From Emergomyces orientalis (taxonomy: Eukaryota; Ascomycota; Eurotiomycetes; Onygenales; Ajellomycetaceae): a DNA stretch of 64,000 bases. The DNA lies in assembly GCA_002110485.1 (NCBI GenBank), contig MOWL01000067.1, positions 3,162,001 through 3,226,000 on the forward strand, read 5' to 3'. Shown here in pieces: positions 33,048 to 45,461 of the stretch. Made by a program: the position numbers and the translations under genes. Numbering within the stretch: position 1 is the stretch's first letter; every line of letters begins with the position of its first letter. The notes under the pieces were generated by a model, which worked only from the letters and a program-made list of their open reading frames with translations, made no database searches and was not told the DNA's origin.

Positions 33048-33942
33048 GCTGGTAGATATGAAGGGGGTCTGCCTTTTTCTCACGAAAAGAACATTGTTGG
33101 GAGTGTGTGATAGATTGCAATGATTGAAATGCGCTGATGTTGGGGTAAGTTTGTGGATGGCCAAATATTACGATTCTGTAATGTTACGGTAATGGTAGCT
33201 CTGGGAGGGTGTAATATTTCAACATGTATTATATTTGGAAACCGCATCGCCAGCAGTCTCAAGTTGGACTGCGTTGACTTCCGGATAATGATGATAATTA
33301 GTTAATGGGTCATATAATAATATCTACTGGTAAATGACCAACAGGTGGGTTATAATTTATTGCACCATTGCTCTGACAATATCCATTTGACAGTTCTTGG
33401 AGCTTATCACTGAGCTGTACCAATGAGCACCTGGCATCAGATTTGACCAGCCACTACGATTAATATCAATAATTAAAAGCAAACCAGGGCTCGAAATGTA
33501 GTCTTCTATTTGGCCATCGCAGCCATGGTAACGTGGGTATATGCTGGTGGTGGTTGAATAATGAGGAAGTGCGAATATTCGCCCAACGAAAGTAAAAATC
33601 ATCCCTGGCAAGAGAGAAAGAAGGAGGAAAGAAAGGAAATAAACACCCATGGGAAGGAAATGTGGGAGTTACTTTTCGCCGGATAAAAATCAATAAAATG
33701 AGTACTAACACATCAAAAGGAAACTGAATCAACAGTGGAGAAATAATAAGCCAAAGTCGACCTGTGTAGAGAGCTTGTAGTAACGCCAGCAAATAAAAGT
33801 GAGAAAAAAAGAAAAGTGAGAAAGGGAGGAAAGGAGGAAAACGAAGGAAAACGAAAAGTAACGAAATGGATATCATAAGATTAGATAAAGGTATTAACTG
33901 CTTTAAAAAGGGAGAGGAAGGAGAATAGAAAAAGTATTCTCA
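33048..33942. other. Intergenic between AP-2 mu and Erf4 genes
   Basis: The stretch is purine-rich on the plus strand from about 33600 to 33870 (GGAAAG/GAGGAAA runs), equivalent to a CT-rich stretch on the transcribed strand. It holds the 3' end of Erf4 and the promoter of AP-2 mu. No gene is seen. Confidence 0.6.
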
Positions 33943-35429
33943 TCAGCTCTGTGATGGAGGGAGAAAGTGGCGTTCGGCATCACGCCCTGCAGTGTCAGGT
34001 CTCATGCCCATAGCAGATGCTGCATCGTTCTCGACGATGCCAGCCTTCGGGTCTGGAATCTGGATGTCGACAGACATATAGCCAGTGCTCCGTAAACTCC
34101 AGATCTTCACGCCTTCGGCGAAGCCAACAGTCGCATTCCAGTGCTCAAGCCACTGCTCGATGGATTTCAAATGAGCCTTGACACCGGTTGCGCCCAAGTC
34201 ATCCCAGACCCAACCTGTTACTAGTCCAATTGCACCGTCAAGCCAGTTGCGGGCACTAAAAGGATCAAATGAGGAGACAAGTTCGTTGTTTATCTTCGCG
34301 ATAACGGTCCGGAACTCAAGCTCGGGAAGTACAGGGTCAAGGATTTCAGGGTATAAGTTCGAAAAGGTGGGTGCAAGATCACCCTTGACCATCCAATCGC
34401 GTCGTATGCGGATGATCCGGGTGTTTTGGTATTCGGGAGATGTGACAGGCACGTGTGGATTCATATGAGGGAAACAAGGATGCGAGGGCCCCCACGCCAG
34501 TTCCTCCGCGACATCACCATCCGCACCACCGTCGCCCGAAGAGTGGTTACCGGTGGCAGAAGGAAAGGAAGCAAATGTCTGAGACCGTAAAGAATGTTGA
34601 GATGGTACTTCTCGGGGACGGTCCGGGTGGGCACCAGCACCAACGTGGTTGCTTAGCTCGTTAGTTCGCAATAGAGCGGGATCTGGTCGACGAACATTGT
34701 CTGCATCTCCTTGTCTCGCCCCTGAGCGTTGCTCTGAATCGTTGTCCATTCTAATGTTTCCCCACAGACCGCTTCGTCGATGACCTGGAGGAAGTCCAAT
34801 GCTTGCGCGGCCACTCTCTGTATCCGCGACGCTGCGCTCAACCAGCAAGCTCGTTGGACTAGGTTGTTGGCGACTGCGCCGCTGTTCCGGAATGGTCAGC
34901 AGAGGAAAAGCGTCCCGTTGTGATTCAACGTATGGAGAGGAGTCAGATATAGGGGATGGGCGCGGAGCGGTGACGACTGTCGTGCGAGGGACGTAGTTGA
35001 TAGGATTCCAGAGCCTGGATGATGGAGGTTTGCGGATACTAGTTCGAATGGATGAGAAGAGAGAGCGTCCCTGGGAACTGCGGCGTTGGTGAGGGGTATT
35101 TGCTGGTCGTTTCGTGGGGGGTTGGTAGGCTGGCGCTGGAGGTTGAAGTGAGGAAGCGGTGGAGGAATTGTTTGTGAAAATTGGAACGAGCGGGATATCG
35201 GTGTAGGGACTTTCTTCAGCCGGCCGCGATGATAGATTTCGTGAACGGTGAAAAGCGTAGGACGCCGTGGTTGTTGCCGACGGAGAGTGAGTGTTGTAAT
35301 AGGGGTTTGTGGTGCGAGTTGAGGTGGTTGTTGTCGGGGAAGAGGGTGTAGCGGGCTGCAGGCGGTGATTGGCGAGAGCAGGAGCCGAGAAAGGGGCTTA
35401 GGGGCAGGCCTAGTGACCAGCAGCGGCAT
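33943..35429 (-). CDS. erf4: Erf4-family subunit of the Ras palmitoyltransferase (Golgin-7/ERF4 domain)
   Basis: The long exon 35355-33943 is open throughout. Its C-terminal half carries the Erf4 domain: RIIRIRRDWMVKGDLAPTF, then LYPEILDPVLPELEF, FDPFSARNWLDGAIGLVTGW and KSIEQWLEHWN. The N-terminal half is a Ser/Thr/Pro-rich disordered region typical of fungal members. There is no ATG in this frame before the conserved part, so a 5' exon is needed. The model I prefer joins a 12-nt exon (35429-35418, M-P-L-L) through a 62-nt intron with a weak GTCACT donor and a good CTGCAG acceptor, giving 474 residues; the very start is uncertain. Known role: partners the DHHC enzyme Erf2 at the ER/Golgi to S-palmitoylate Ras and related proteins, which is needed for their membrane localisation. 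The catalytic Erf2 is not in this window. Confidence 0.85.
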
Positions 35430-38400
35430 GCCTGCACAACAGAAAAGGGAACACTGCTAACGATGGGGAATTTCAATATACGGGGGAAAATGAGGGGAAA
35501 TTGAAAGGGAAAAAATATGTAAATATATAAATTGACAGAGTCCAATGAGTGTAGGGCAGGACGGGGAATAAAAAGTAATGATAATCAGTAGTAGTAAGAC
35601 AATATTCGAAGGAAGAATCCCACCAGAGCCGTTCAGTTCATTGTTTGGCATGAAAGAGGATCTGGGCAATAGTTTTCCATGACTATATCCATTCCGAGCG
35701 ATTGGCAGAGTCGAAGTCGGCGGAGAGACTGAGAGAAGCCCGGACTGCAATCCAAGAAGCAACCGCCGTTGAACTTAAGCATCGAAAACTGAGCTACCAA
35801 AAAATAAAAAAGAAGTCCACAAATAGCTCGAACCACTCTCTGGCCAAGTCCACGGATCGTCCGTCTTGTAGAGCAGCAATAATATAATAGACTGATCCAG
35901 TTTCAAAATCAGACCGGTTTCGGGCTTTGCGGCATCTTATTCAATCGTCGTTTGTCACGCTCTGGAAAAACATCTAACCCCTCAAGAGCGGAGAAGAGTC
36001 TACGAGACTACGGAGGCTACGAGACCTATTTTATATAACACACGCAGTCGGAGAAGAGGCAGGGTCCATGGGATGGGCCACGCAGCTTTGATGGCCCTGC
36101 AACGCTTGCGGGCTCGCGTGGATGAGCCCTGCGGAATGCACCCCGTCGAGTCCCACCGGCCGAGAACAAATTCTAGGATGATTTTAGATCTATCATCAGC
36201 ACACAACATCAGCTAATCTACCTGCTAGTATGTGACATTGTGACGGGTTGCGTCCGTGATAAAGGGGGATGAATGCGGCCTGGTTTCGAATACGAATGTT
36301 TAACCCTCTGTTCCCTTGGGACATTAACCCCTTGCCACACAGAAAAACATAAAAATGAATCCTGAATGAAATAATTTGGCTGCACCAGGACTTGGAAAGG
36401 CCCTGAGAGGGGCCGAACGAACACCTGCCTCTTCCAGGATTTCCTCGCTAAGCAGCACACAGCAAACTGTCAAAGTCGCACTCTGGTCTCAGCCTGGGGT
36501 GCGGTTGGTCGCCCAAGTTTCCAAGCGGCATGGATACCTGCATTAGAGGCCAATAACGGGAAGACATGGCGAGACCACGGAAGCCAATTCAAATCTCCCC
36601 GGCACCCGCCTCGCTGGACCTGGTACGGAACCGTCACCCCACTAACCACTACTTAGGCTACGAGTCAACGGTGTGTCTAGCCAGAGCCAGGAACTGGGGC
36701 GGCTGTTCAATGGGCAAAACCTTGTGAAAATTGGCGTCTTGCTGCAACTTTTTCACCTCTGATCCAGCACTGCAGAGTCGTTTTCTATACTAATAGAAAT
36801 AAAACCTGGCATCCGCAGCCTGCAGGGGCCGATTTGTTTGTGCCGTTATGTGTCCACGGCCAGAAGCATACATACATCAAACCGTGCGTAAAAAACGGTG
36901 GCCTTGCATCAATCCCTCGAATGCGGCACTAGCATAACTTGCTTGCCTGGGGTAAAATGTGCACGCAACCTGCGAAAAAATACCCGGTCTCCTGGAGCGT
37001 TCACAGACTTACGCCCAGGCTGGAGCTATTTGGCGTCAGATGTCACATTGTTTTAAAAGGGGTGTGGGTGGGGAATAAAAATTTCCTGCTCCTTCGGAAA
37101 ATCCGGCGTAAGTGGAGCCTCCATTGACATCAGCCTGCAGCAGCTAACGAAGACTATTGAGCCCCATCCACACGAACGGGAACCCTAGCTTCTCCTCCGA
37201 AAAGGAGATCTCATTTTTGTCCCAACAAGCTATCAGATCAAATACGGTCTGGGGGACTTTCGACTCGCTACGACTGCCGGGAACCTACAGCTCACAGACG
37301 TGCTCTGCTCTAGCAAGAAATATTTATAAGATTCACACATATAGTTCGTGGGGCGACATGAAAATCCTGCTGCACCCGCTTCCATCCCGAACGATCTAAC
37401 GTGCAAATCGTGTGATGATGAGCTTAGTCCGAGGAGCCGGGTACTAGTATCTATCAACCGAAAATAGCCCTTGTTGATAAGCCTCAGGCTGGTACTGTAG
37501 GTTGTGACCACAGAATGAGACAAGCAAGCAGGCAGGTATTCAATCAGAATATTAATATCTGTGCAAAACGCATCGGAACAAGCGAGATTAATCTCATACC
37601 AAGCTTCCATATATTGCTGTACTTCATGCGTGGCGCAAAACCAAGCCCGTAGCCAAAACAACCAACCCATACCGAACAGCAGCGATTGTACTCCGTACAG
37701 TACAGTACAAATAAACGCCTATCCGCGCCATCTAAAATATCTCCACTGCAATATACGCTGTTTTGTTTTTCATCTTGGGTCTCAACTAATCTAAATTCGA
37801 TCCCTCTACCCATTACATGGCATGCAGCGCCTATCCGAACGGGAGCCGCAATAACGAGAAATAAGGGTAAACAAGTACCACATGGCGCATGACACATGCC
37901 AATTGGAGCAGAGAGAAAAAATGCAAAAATTTCAATTAATAGTAATGACTGCATCGGCCAGACACAGGGAAGAAACGTGCAGCCGAAATATGCAGTGTAA
38001 TTGATGCCTGCCCTTGTCTCCGTGTCGAGGAGCATCTTACAAGTTACCACGCCACGCGGTATTTTGCTTTCAGATTTCATCTTTTTGTTTATAATGGTGA
38101 CTTTCAAAAGGATAATTTGGGTTGGAACGAGGCGCTCTCTTCGGATTTTTAACCAGCCAAAGAGAGATTCATGTCAAAGTATCCAATGATGCGATGATCC
38201 CCAGTTTCATGTAGTGCCTATCAAACACTAATATCAAATTATTAGTTATGCATTCGGAGATCTCTTGCAAAATAAAGAAGTAGTTATTACAGATATTACA
38301 ATGTATGTGTAGCCGCGAAGTAGGACTTGATACACATATCTACGGGCCAGTTGTACGCCTTAGAATTCAAAACTTGTATACCATACCATATGGGAAGAGG

Positions 38401-39501
38401 AAATCAAATTTCAATAATAGGAACAGCCTTAGAAGTGTATGAAGTTTGGATTAAACCCTGCATGAATGAACAATGAAACACATTCCAGAGTCTTTTTGGA
38501 ATAAAGATGCGGAGATAATTAAAGAGCCGGAGGGTGTTACGTGACACATCTAGATTGCTACCTAGGTTCCTATCCAGCATATTTGTAATAAAATTAACTC
38601 TGAAGGCCTGGTTAGCGGCTGGAAATCATCTCCGGCCCTCCAAAATGTATCCTCCGTTGGCTTTCTTTTCAGAATGTGAAGTTGATATGGCCGGGCGTAA
38701 CGGTTTGTCATAATGATCTTCCAACAAGTGTTTCCACAATGAGAGGCTGGGAGAATAAAGGCACCTCAAAGTGGAATTTGTTTACGGCGCAGTGTCTAGG
38801 CGCCCCTCTACTAAGCCACCACCTTGCGATTTTGTGTCATCGCTTGCCCCGGGCATCGTCAGCAGGAAAAGAGGGATGTTCGCCCTTGGGCCCCTGCCGC
38901 CTCCTTTCTGTAAAGGGATATGGCGCTGCTGAGATAGAAGGAAAAAATGAAGGTAAAATAGGATATTGGATACATAATATTGAAGGTTTTATGTTTCTCA
39001 GCTCCATAGGTAGGGCTGAAAAAGTATTTTTGAGGCATCCATGAAGTTGCCCAGGACCCATGTCTGATCTTTTTAACACCATTTTGCTTGCCCCAGCAAC
39101 AGGAAATTTGACCAACAGTGGACGAGAAAATCAAAGGATTTAGTTTAGACAACCCGTAGTCAAGGGCCATTTTGTTTCTTGGGGTAAAAAAGTAATGGCA
39201 AAATGCTGCGTCTTCACACATGTTCAATATCTTCCCTCCTCGCCCTAGATGGGTCATCTAGTATGGTTCATTTAAGCGACTGGTTGCCTGCGTGTCAGAC
39301 TGTAGTAGAATAAATAAATATTATTGGAGTGCGAAACGACGTACCCGCCGAGACACCAAGCCTCCGCGCATCATTTAGTGGTCACTGTTAGTTAGATTTT
39401 CGTGAAGCATAATTAAACCAATATTACAAGGGGAATAACGCAACCCCCCCCCCCCCCCGAAGCCTATGAAGCCCCAGAGCCACTAGGTATCACATTGTCA
39501 G
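35430..39501. other. Long intergenic stretch, no gene seen
   Basis: About 4 kb without a supportable gene. The longest open frame, 37544-38107 minus (187 codons), is Cys/Met/Leu-rich, has no recognisable domain, and is near the limit of what chance gives, so it is not called. A C15 run lies at 39444-39458, just beyond the 3' end of the secreted-protein gene. Confidence 0.5.
39444..39458. repeat. Poly-C tract
   Basis: A run of 15 C lies about 45 bases downstream (in transcript terms) of the small secreted protein stop codon. Confidence 0.9.
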
Positions 39502-39843
39502 TTACAATCTCACTAAGCACAATCTGACTGATAGCGGGATGATATACCCGCCGGTAAGAAGGCCTAGGGGTAGGTTGCACACTGGTAGAAGGGTTTGGAG
39601 AAAAATGCTCCAAAATCCCATTCTTCCATATTTCGCGGCCGTGTTCCCAAGGCACTCCCCGAATCGGCAACCAGCGAAAGTACCAGGTATAAATCCGCCC
39701 GCTCCATCAAAGTAAATTTCCATACAATAGAGGAACTCTTTACGCTCGTTGGGTGACACTGCCCGAGAGCCTGGATCTTGGGGTGAGGGGGCAGCTACGG
39801 CCATTGCAGCAAGCAAGATAACGGTGGGTATATAGAATTTCAT
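39502..39843 (-). CDS. Small secreted protein, function unknown
   Basis: A 113-codon frame starts with a textbook signal peptide: MK, a hydrophobic core (FYIPTVILLAAMAVA) and a likely cleavage at A-P-S around residues 18-20. The mature part is about 93 residues with five cysteines (40, 59, 64, 89, 109) and no domain I recognise (KEFLYCMEIYFDGAGGFIPG, GTFAGCRFGECLG). It is predicted to be exported. An intron near the 3' end cannot be excluded: a GTGTGC at the LLP codons could splice out the last 30 residues. It stands alone in a wide intergenic space, which is common for effector-like or wall-associated small secreted proteins in fungi, but no function can be assigned. Confidence 0.55.
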   Translation of the reverse strand: MKFYIPTVILLAAMAVAAPSPQDPGSRAVSPNERKEFLYCMEIYFDGAGGFIPGTFAGCRFGECLGNTAAKYGRMGFWSIFLQTLLPVCNLPLGLLTGGYIIPLSVRLCLVRL

Positions 39844-41728
39844 TTCTTTCAGGATCGAATGAATTTTCCTGTTTCGAGTTTGTTAGCAAACTGTTGTGGT
39901 TTCGTTTGCGTTTTAACATACCTAGATACATAGGTACGTAGCGTATAAGTACCTTGGTATGTGCCCTTTTTGGATTACTTCCCAGATTGACTAGTTCTGA
40001 AAAACCTTACAGGTATAAAGGTCTAGGGGCTCGCTCCTGATGGCTATGGAGGATAAAACTTTGTCCGCATATTGGGAGGGGAATTCGCAACATATTCCTG
40101 GGAAGAGGTGGCTTTGGGCCCTCCAAATGCCCAAAAATTCCGTCACCCTCCTCCCAACAGCGGCGGGGGTGGTACAGTACAAACATTGTCGATAGAATGG
40201 GCTAACCACATCTCATTCAATAAGCATTTTGGATCACAATTCAAAATTTGGATCAACTGGGTGGCTGCGGATCCTCGCGAATTCATAGAGAAGTTGTTCA
40301 TAAATTAAACCTCAAATAGGGGATGTTTCTCATCTGGCATGATCAATTTTGGGTATGCGACGAACAGCAAAGCAGTATTATTTGAAAGTCGGGTTTTGAT
40401 CTTCTTGATGGGATTTGTTTTCACGAAAACTCGCCTGCCCGATGGCCTATATAGCTATAGCCAGCAGTAATCCATGGGTTAAGTGTTCGGGATGAAGATG
40501 TCCCAAAAATAAGAAAAGGAAGATCCATAATTCCGCTATGGTGGTAATGCAAGTTGAAAACTATCCAAAGCTGGAAAGCTGGAGCTTTACCACCATGGAA
40601 TTTGAGTGATTTGATCCTCAGAAAAGTGAGCTCACATTCTTGCATAAGCCTAAAAAAAAACCTGAATCAACAGAATCCACAAAAAGACCTAATTATGCGT
40701 AGAAAGCAGTCGGACAAATCGAAAGACTACCTCTAAGCTGGAGCAATGAAGCTGATTGTTGAACAATTCCGGACTTGTTCAGATGCATGGCGCACCAAAT
40801 GATCTTCACGAATGTGCAGAGAACCGTATCTCGCAGAATTCCAAAAATTAAAGACAAAAACGAGATACAGGGCGGATGACTGGCAAGGAATCAGACGTAT
40901 TTGCATTAGGAAAATGGCCTTTCCCCAGGAGCGCACCCATGGATGTTGATGCGTGATGGATGATCGCGGCATACCCAGCTGGGAGGGTGTCTTGAGGAGA
41001 AATGTTTGTAGTCGCAACTCAGCTTAAATGCTACAATGCTGCATTGCCAGGAGAACGCGAGTCCTTTTCATTTTTGCTGAAGACTTGCAACACTTTCTAG
41101 AGAAGTGCTAGTGTGTTGGTAAAACGATGGAGGGAAAACCCAAAACCTGGCCAGCAAGGGAGCGCAATTTTTGGCTCGAGGTGTCTGTGGTGCCAAAGTA
41201 TGTATGTATGACTGACTGGTGAGTGAACATCTTTCAACGACAGCTGGTCAATGCGAGGCATGCATAGCTAGCTGCTGTACATACGTAAACAGGAAAATAG
41301 CAGAAAGCTCAATTGAAGTGTAACAAAATTTTAGGCGCTTGGTAAGCCCAGATCTCTTCCACACAGGGGCATGGTAGCTCCTGTTTAATTCTTCTACCAC
41401 GCAGAAGATCATTTTCTTCCTAACCTGCACCTCAGTCATGTAAAAGCCCTGTTGGGGTTTAGTAGCTAATGTGGGGGGAAATGTTATCTAATCTGACGGA
41501 AAATCAGCAATTATATAAATAGTAGTATTTCTCCTTCTGCCAGTACCACGCATATATCCAGGCGCCTTCCCGGCCCCCCCTTCTCAAAACCCAAAAAAAA
41601 AAGGAAAGAAAGAAACCATATACAGGAACCCTATAGTTTCTCAACGAGAAAACAAATAGTAACAAGTAAAAACCCCACCCCATCTCTTTGAAAAATAAAA
41701 AAACATAATAAAATAAAAAACGAGCCTT
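39844..41728. other. Intergenic, no gene seen
   Basis: It contains the promoter of the secreted-protein gene and the 3' flank of the DUF4203 gene, both on the minus strand. Open frames are below 95 codons and unconvincing. Confidence 0.6.
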
Positions 41729-44700
41729 TTAAACATGCTTATTAGCTGCCGCCTGCATCCTCTTTAGCGCCTCGGTATGCATATATTGCATATCGCCCTT
41801 CCTCATCGCCTGATCAATCACCGACTCGCGATAGCTAGCCCTAAGAGCCTGCTTCTGCTTCCCTAGCTGACTGCGCTGACGTTCCTTTAGTAAATCGGCG
41901 CGGCGCGTTTCCACAGCCGCATCTGGAAGATGTTTAATTGCGTTTTCCTCCCTGACGGATTTACGCCAGCGGGCAAGTTTGGCTTCGCGGACCTGTAGTG
42001 AATCCTGCGCTTGTTGCTGACTTTGATACTGTTGTCGAGCGGTAACCAGTGACATTTTGTCCGGAGATGGAACACTACAGACTGATGTGGGGCGCTGTTG
42101 CCCTGGTTGTATATGCGTCTGGTTTTGGGATTGCATATCTCGATGGATTAACTCACGACGGACGGAAAGGGGGAGATCGTCCGCAGATTCGACGGGGGCG
42201 TGGCGCTGTGTGAGATATAGAGACGATGATCGGTGTGCAGAGTGTTGTGGTAAATTGAGGGAGAGTTGGGATTGAGTTCTAGAAAAGCGATCCACCGCCG
42301 CAGATGAAAGGTTTGAAGGGAGAAGGAGGGATCTGTTGCGAATTGCAGACTCACGCTGCGCAATTAGAGGGGCAGAGGGCATGCGGAGTTCTCTGGTTGG
42401 TGGAGTCCGGCCGTCTGCTTCGTTCATTTCCGGAATACCGCTAGCAGGTTTAGAGGTTGATAGAACGGATGAAGAGGACCCTGTCCGGTTGGTTTCCGGT
42501 TGCCCAGGTACGCTGAGTGGGGAGTTGGACGCTGAGCGGTGTAATGGATAGATTGGTGGTGTTTGAGTACCACTCGTAGTGCTGGGCGAATTAGCGGGTG
42601 ATGAAGATGGGACATTGCTGACGGTTGGACCGCTGGCATCTGATTTTTTAGGAAAACTCGGCGCTGCTCCCGGGCCTTCTCCCATTTGAGACATGTGAAG
42701 TGCCGAATTATCGGTGCCAAACTCTTGACATTTCAGGGTGCTAGCAGCGGTTTGTTGAAGCTCGGATACCAAAACAGGGACAGCAGGTTCATCTGTTCCT
42801 GTATCCTGTTGCGGATCATCGATTTCCTTAATCTCTGGAGGTTCAGCATCCGAAATATGTTTAGCCCATTCGTTCGTCCTGTGGGTGAGTACCACCCTAG
42901 ACGTATGACTAGGGATGTTGACCACTGACTCCGATGTCAACTTCGCTCTGGACGCAACTGCGAGTTGTCTTTTCGATAATCTCTTTGGAACGGGGATGCT
43001 GGAGCCAAGTGATCGCAAAAAGCTAGTCGGTTCATCTTGCTTATCTGATATTTTTTGTTGGTCAGCTGAAATAGATCCACCATCAGGACTGGCAACGGCC
43101 AAAACACGATTAGAAACAGTTTCTTCGAGTTCAGCCGATTTAGTTTCCTGATCTGGCGTTTTTCTGCCAGATATTTCTGACGCCTGGAAAGGAGCATCGA
43201 CTACTGGAGTACGCTCAGTTTCACAGAGAGAAAGGCTATCAATTTTTTCACATTTCTTAATACTACCAGCTAAGCTTGGGTTCTGCTCAGAGGGATTGGA
43301 GTCTGCAGGCTTCATTTTGATTATTCGAGCAGGCTCACGGTTTTTTACTGATCCTTCGTTGTCGTTGGCGTTCTCCAAGGCAGATGAATCAGGCTCCGTG
43401 ATGGGCGTTGGCTCAGCTGACTCTTGAAAATCAGAATATGCTGAAGAAGGGCTGCCTGGGGAACCGTTTTCTGCCTGCGAGGCTAGTTCAGGGTTGTAAT
43501 CGTGTTCCTCATTGGGCTCCACTTCAACGGAAGACGAGATGCTCCGAGTATCGTTACCGAAATTTAATCCGTCGTCGTCATCATCTCTAAGGTTGCTTTC
43601 TACAACTCGCCCATGTAATGGATGCAGGATTGAATGTACAGAGACCCTGTCTGAATGGGCACCTTCCATATAGTCCGATTCCGCCAACGAAGCAGCCACT
43701 GAACTACAGTCGTCACCGGCCCTGTCTTCAAAAACATTGGTCCTAACCGAATTCATGGCGATATTAGGCGAAACGAGCATCTCAGTATCTGCAGCCAATT
43801 CGTGCAATCCTGGCTGATGCCCAGGGGTTATGTTCGGACTAGTGTCCTGTGCATCCCCGGCGGAGGGGCTATTTGAAAGAGGCGTATCGGATTGGGTGGG
43901 CATTGTAGCTGTAGCTGCAACGAATGGCTCGATCGATTCCCGCGATCTCCGAGGGGTGTAATTTGTGTCATCTCCATCTGGTTTGCGTAACGCGTCCATC
44001 TCATAAATCTGGCCCTGTCCCGCTGGTCTTCTATCATCTGGCGTCCCCGAGTGCCTTTCATTACCCTCTGCCTGCCCAATTTCAATCCCAGAGTCATTTG
44101 GTGGCCGCTGTTGGTCGCCATATACAGCTTCCCAGAGAGCTCTTTCTCGAGTCGTGCCCTCTTCCAAATTTCTCGCTATTTCTTCTTCAATCTGGTCACG
44201 TTTCTTTTGTTCTTCTTCCCGCAAAGCCACCTCTCTTCGTCGACGATCTCTAATCACTTTCCACAGCTTGGCTTGCGATATAAGGCCCATGAGAAAAATT
44301 ACAACAACTCCTGCAAGCTCCGCTCGAATTCCTCGTGTGATAGGATAAGTCTTTGTATTAAACGGAAATTCTTTCTCATTCAATCCTGTAGGTGCGTCAG
44401 AATAATTCTCAGAGTGGCACGTATCCCAGGGATCATACCCCATATGTATATCCAGAATTCCTTTAGACCAGCCTTGCTAAAGCAGTCAATGCCTAGAATC
44501 ACAGCAGTGGCACCGGAGAAGGAGGTTGAGCAGATTAAGGCATATGGTCGTGTGTGGTGGGTGAACGAGAGGCAGTATAGACCAACAGTGAGACCAGCAA
44601 TGAATGCTGCTTTATGGCTGGTCTCTACAAGGAGACCACCAGGTTTCATTGGAAGAATCCACATGCTCAGAGTAAACCCGCCAAGCATACACCCAAACCC

Positions 44701-45461
44701 TTCTGAAACCTCTTGGAAAGCTAAAGATATGCCCCCAAATAGTGAACCTGTTACGAAAGCTGCAACAAAAAAAGCTCCTTGCACCGCATCGCTAACCGGG
44801 GGTTTCATGAGATAAATAATGAGAATCTAGTCAGAAATTTAGCGTAGTGTAGATTGTTAGTTGGAAGTCAGTGCACATACTGTCACAGCAAGTGCTGATA
44901 AAAACCCCACTGAAAAAAATATTTGAATCCTTTATAAATCTATCAGCGATTTGCCAAAGCAAGGGGCAGTTGAAGAGATCTTAACCATTTATTCCTGACC
45001 CCAATCAATGTATATACCCCGCCTGCTATGATAAGCACAACGCCAGCAATGGACAACCCTGGGGTTATTTTCGGGCGAAGAGGGAGGATTTTAGGATCAG
45101 GTTCAGTCCCTACTTAGTGTTAGTGTTTTTCATGTAAATTGAACCAGAGTGATTCACCGTTCAAGAAGGAAAAATCAGAGGGGCGAGGACTTTCTGTAGA
45201 ATTTGTATCATTCCGGTTGTTAGTGGTAGCGGTTGGGTCTGGCTTCGATGTCGATTGAGTGCCGGACGCGGAGTTTGTTGCTGTCATGGTATCCGAAGGT
45301 CTGCTGGAAGGGTCTGTTGGCGGTAATGTCGTTGAAGGAGTGCTCTCAGTAGGTTCCCGCGCTTTGACATCTTGTCTCGGAAGCACTTGAATTCCCCCAA
45401 CGCACGCGGGTCCTATGATGCCTATTGAGCAGAGAATTATGCACATAAAACTGACTCGCAT
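41729..45461 (-). CDS. DUF4203/TMEM198-like seven-span membrane protein with signal peptide and long cytosolic tail
   Basis: Five exons (45461-45158, 45109-44986, 44929-44881, 44826-44439, 44385-41729) with introns of 48, 56, 54 and 53 nt give 1173 residues. I start at ATG 45461 because it opens a signal peptide (MRVSFMCIILCSIGIIGPAC). Residues 24-100 are a Ser/Thr/Pro-rich, probably O-glycosylated ectodomain. The membrane region follows: KITPGLSIAGVVLIIAGGVY, IFFSVGFLSALAVTILIIYL, GAFFVAAFVTGSLFGGISLAF, GFGCMLGGFTLSMWIL, AAFIAGLTVGLYCLSF, STSFSGATAVILGIDCFS and AELAGVVVIFLMGLISQAKLW. A charged segment (RDRRRREVALREEEQKKRDQ) and a disordered acidic tail of about 750 residues come next, with a conserved basic end (RWRKSVREENAIKHL..RASYRESVIDQAMRKGD). 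The human relative TMEM198 acts in Wnt signalling, but the fungal role is unknown. The topology suggests a plasma-membrane sensor or scaffold. Confidence 0.9.

Noticed and set aside
37544..38107. 187-codon minus-strand open frame
   Set aside because: No domain, splice context or plausible start context; odd Cys/Met-rich composition, and its length is near chance expectation.
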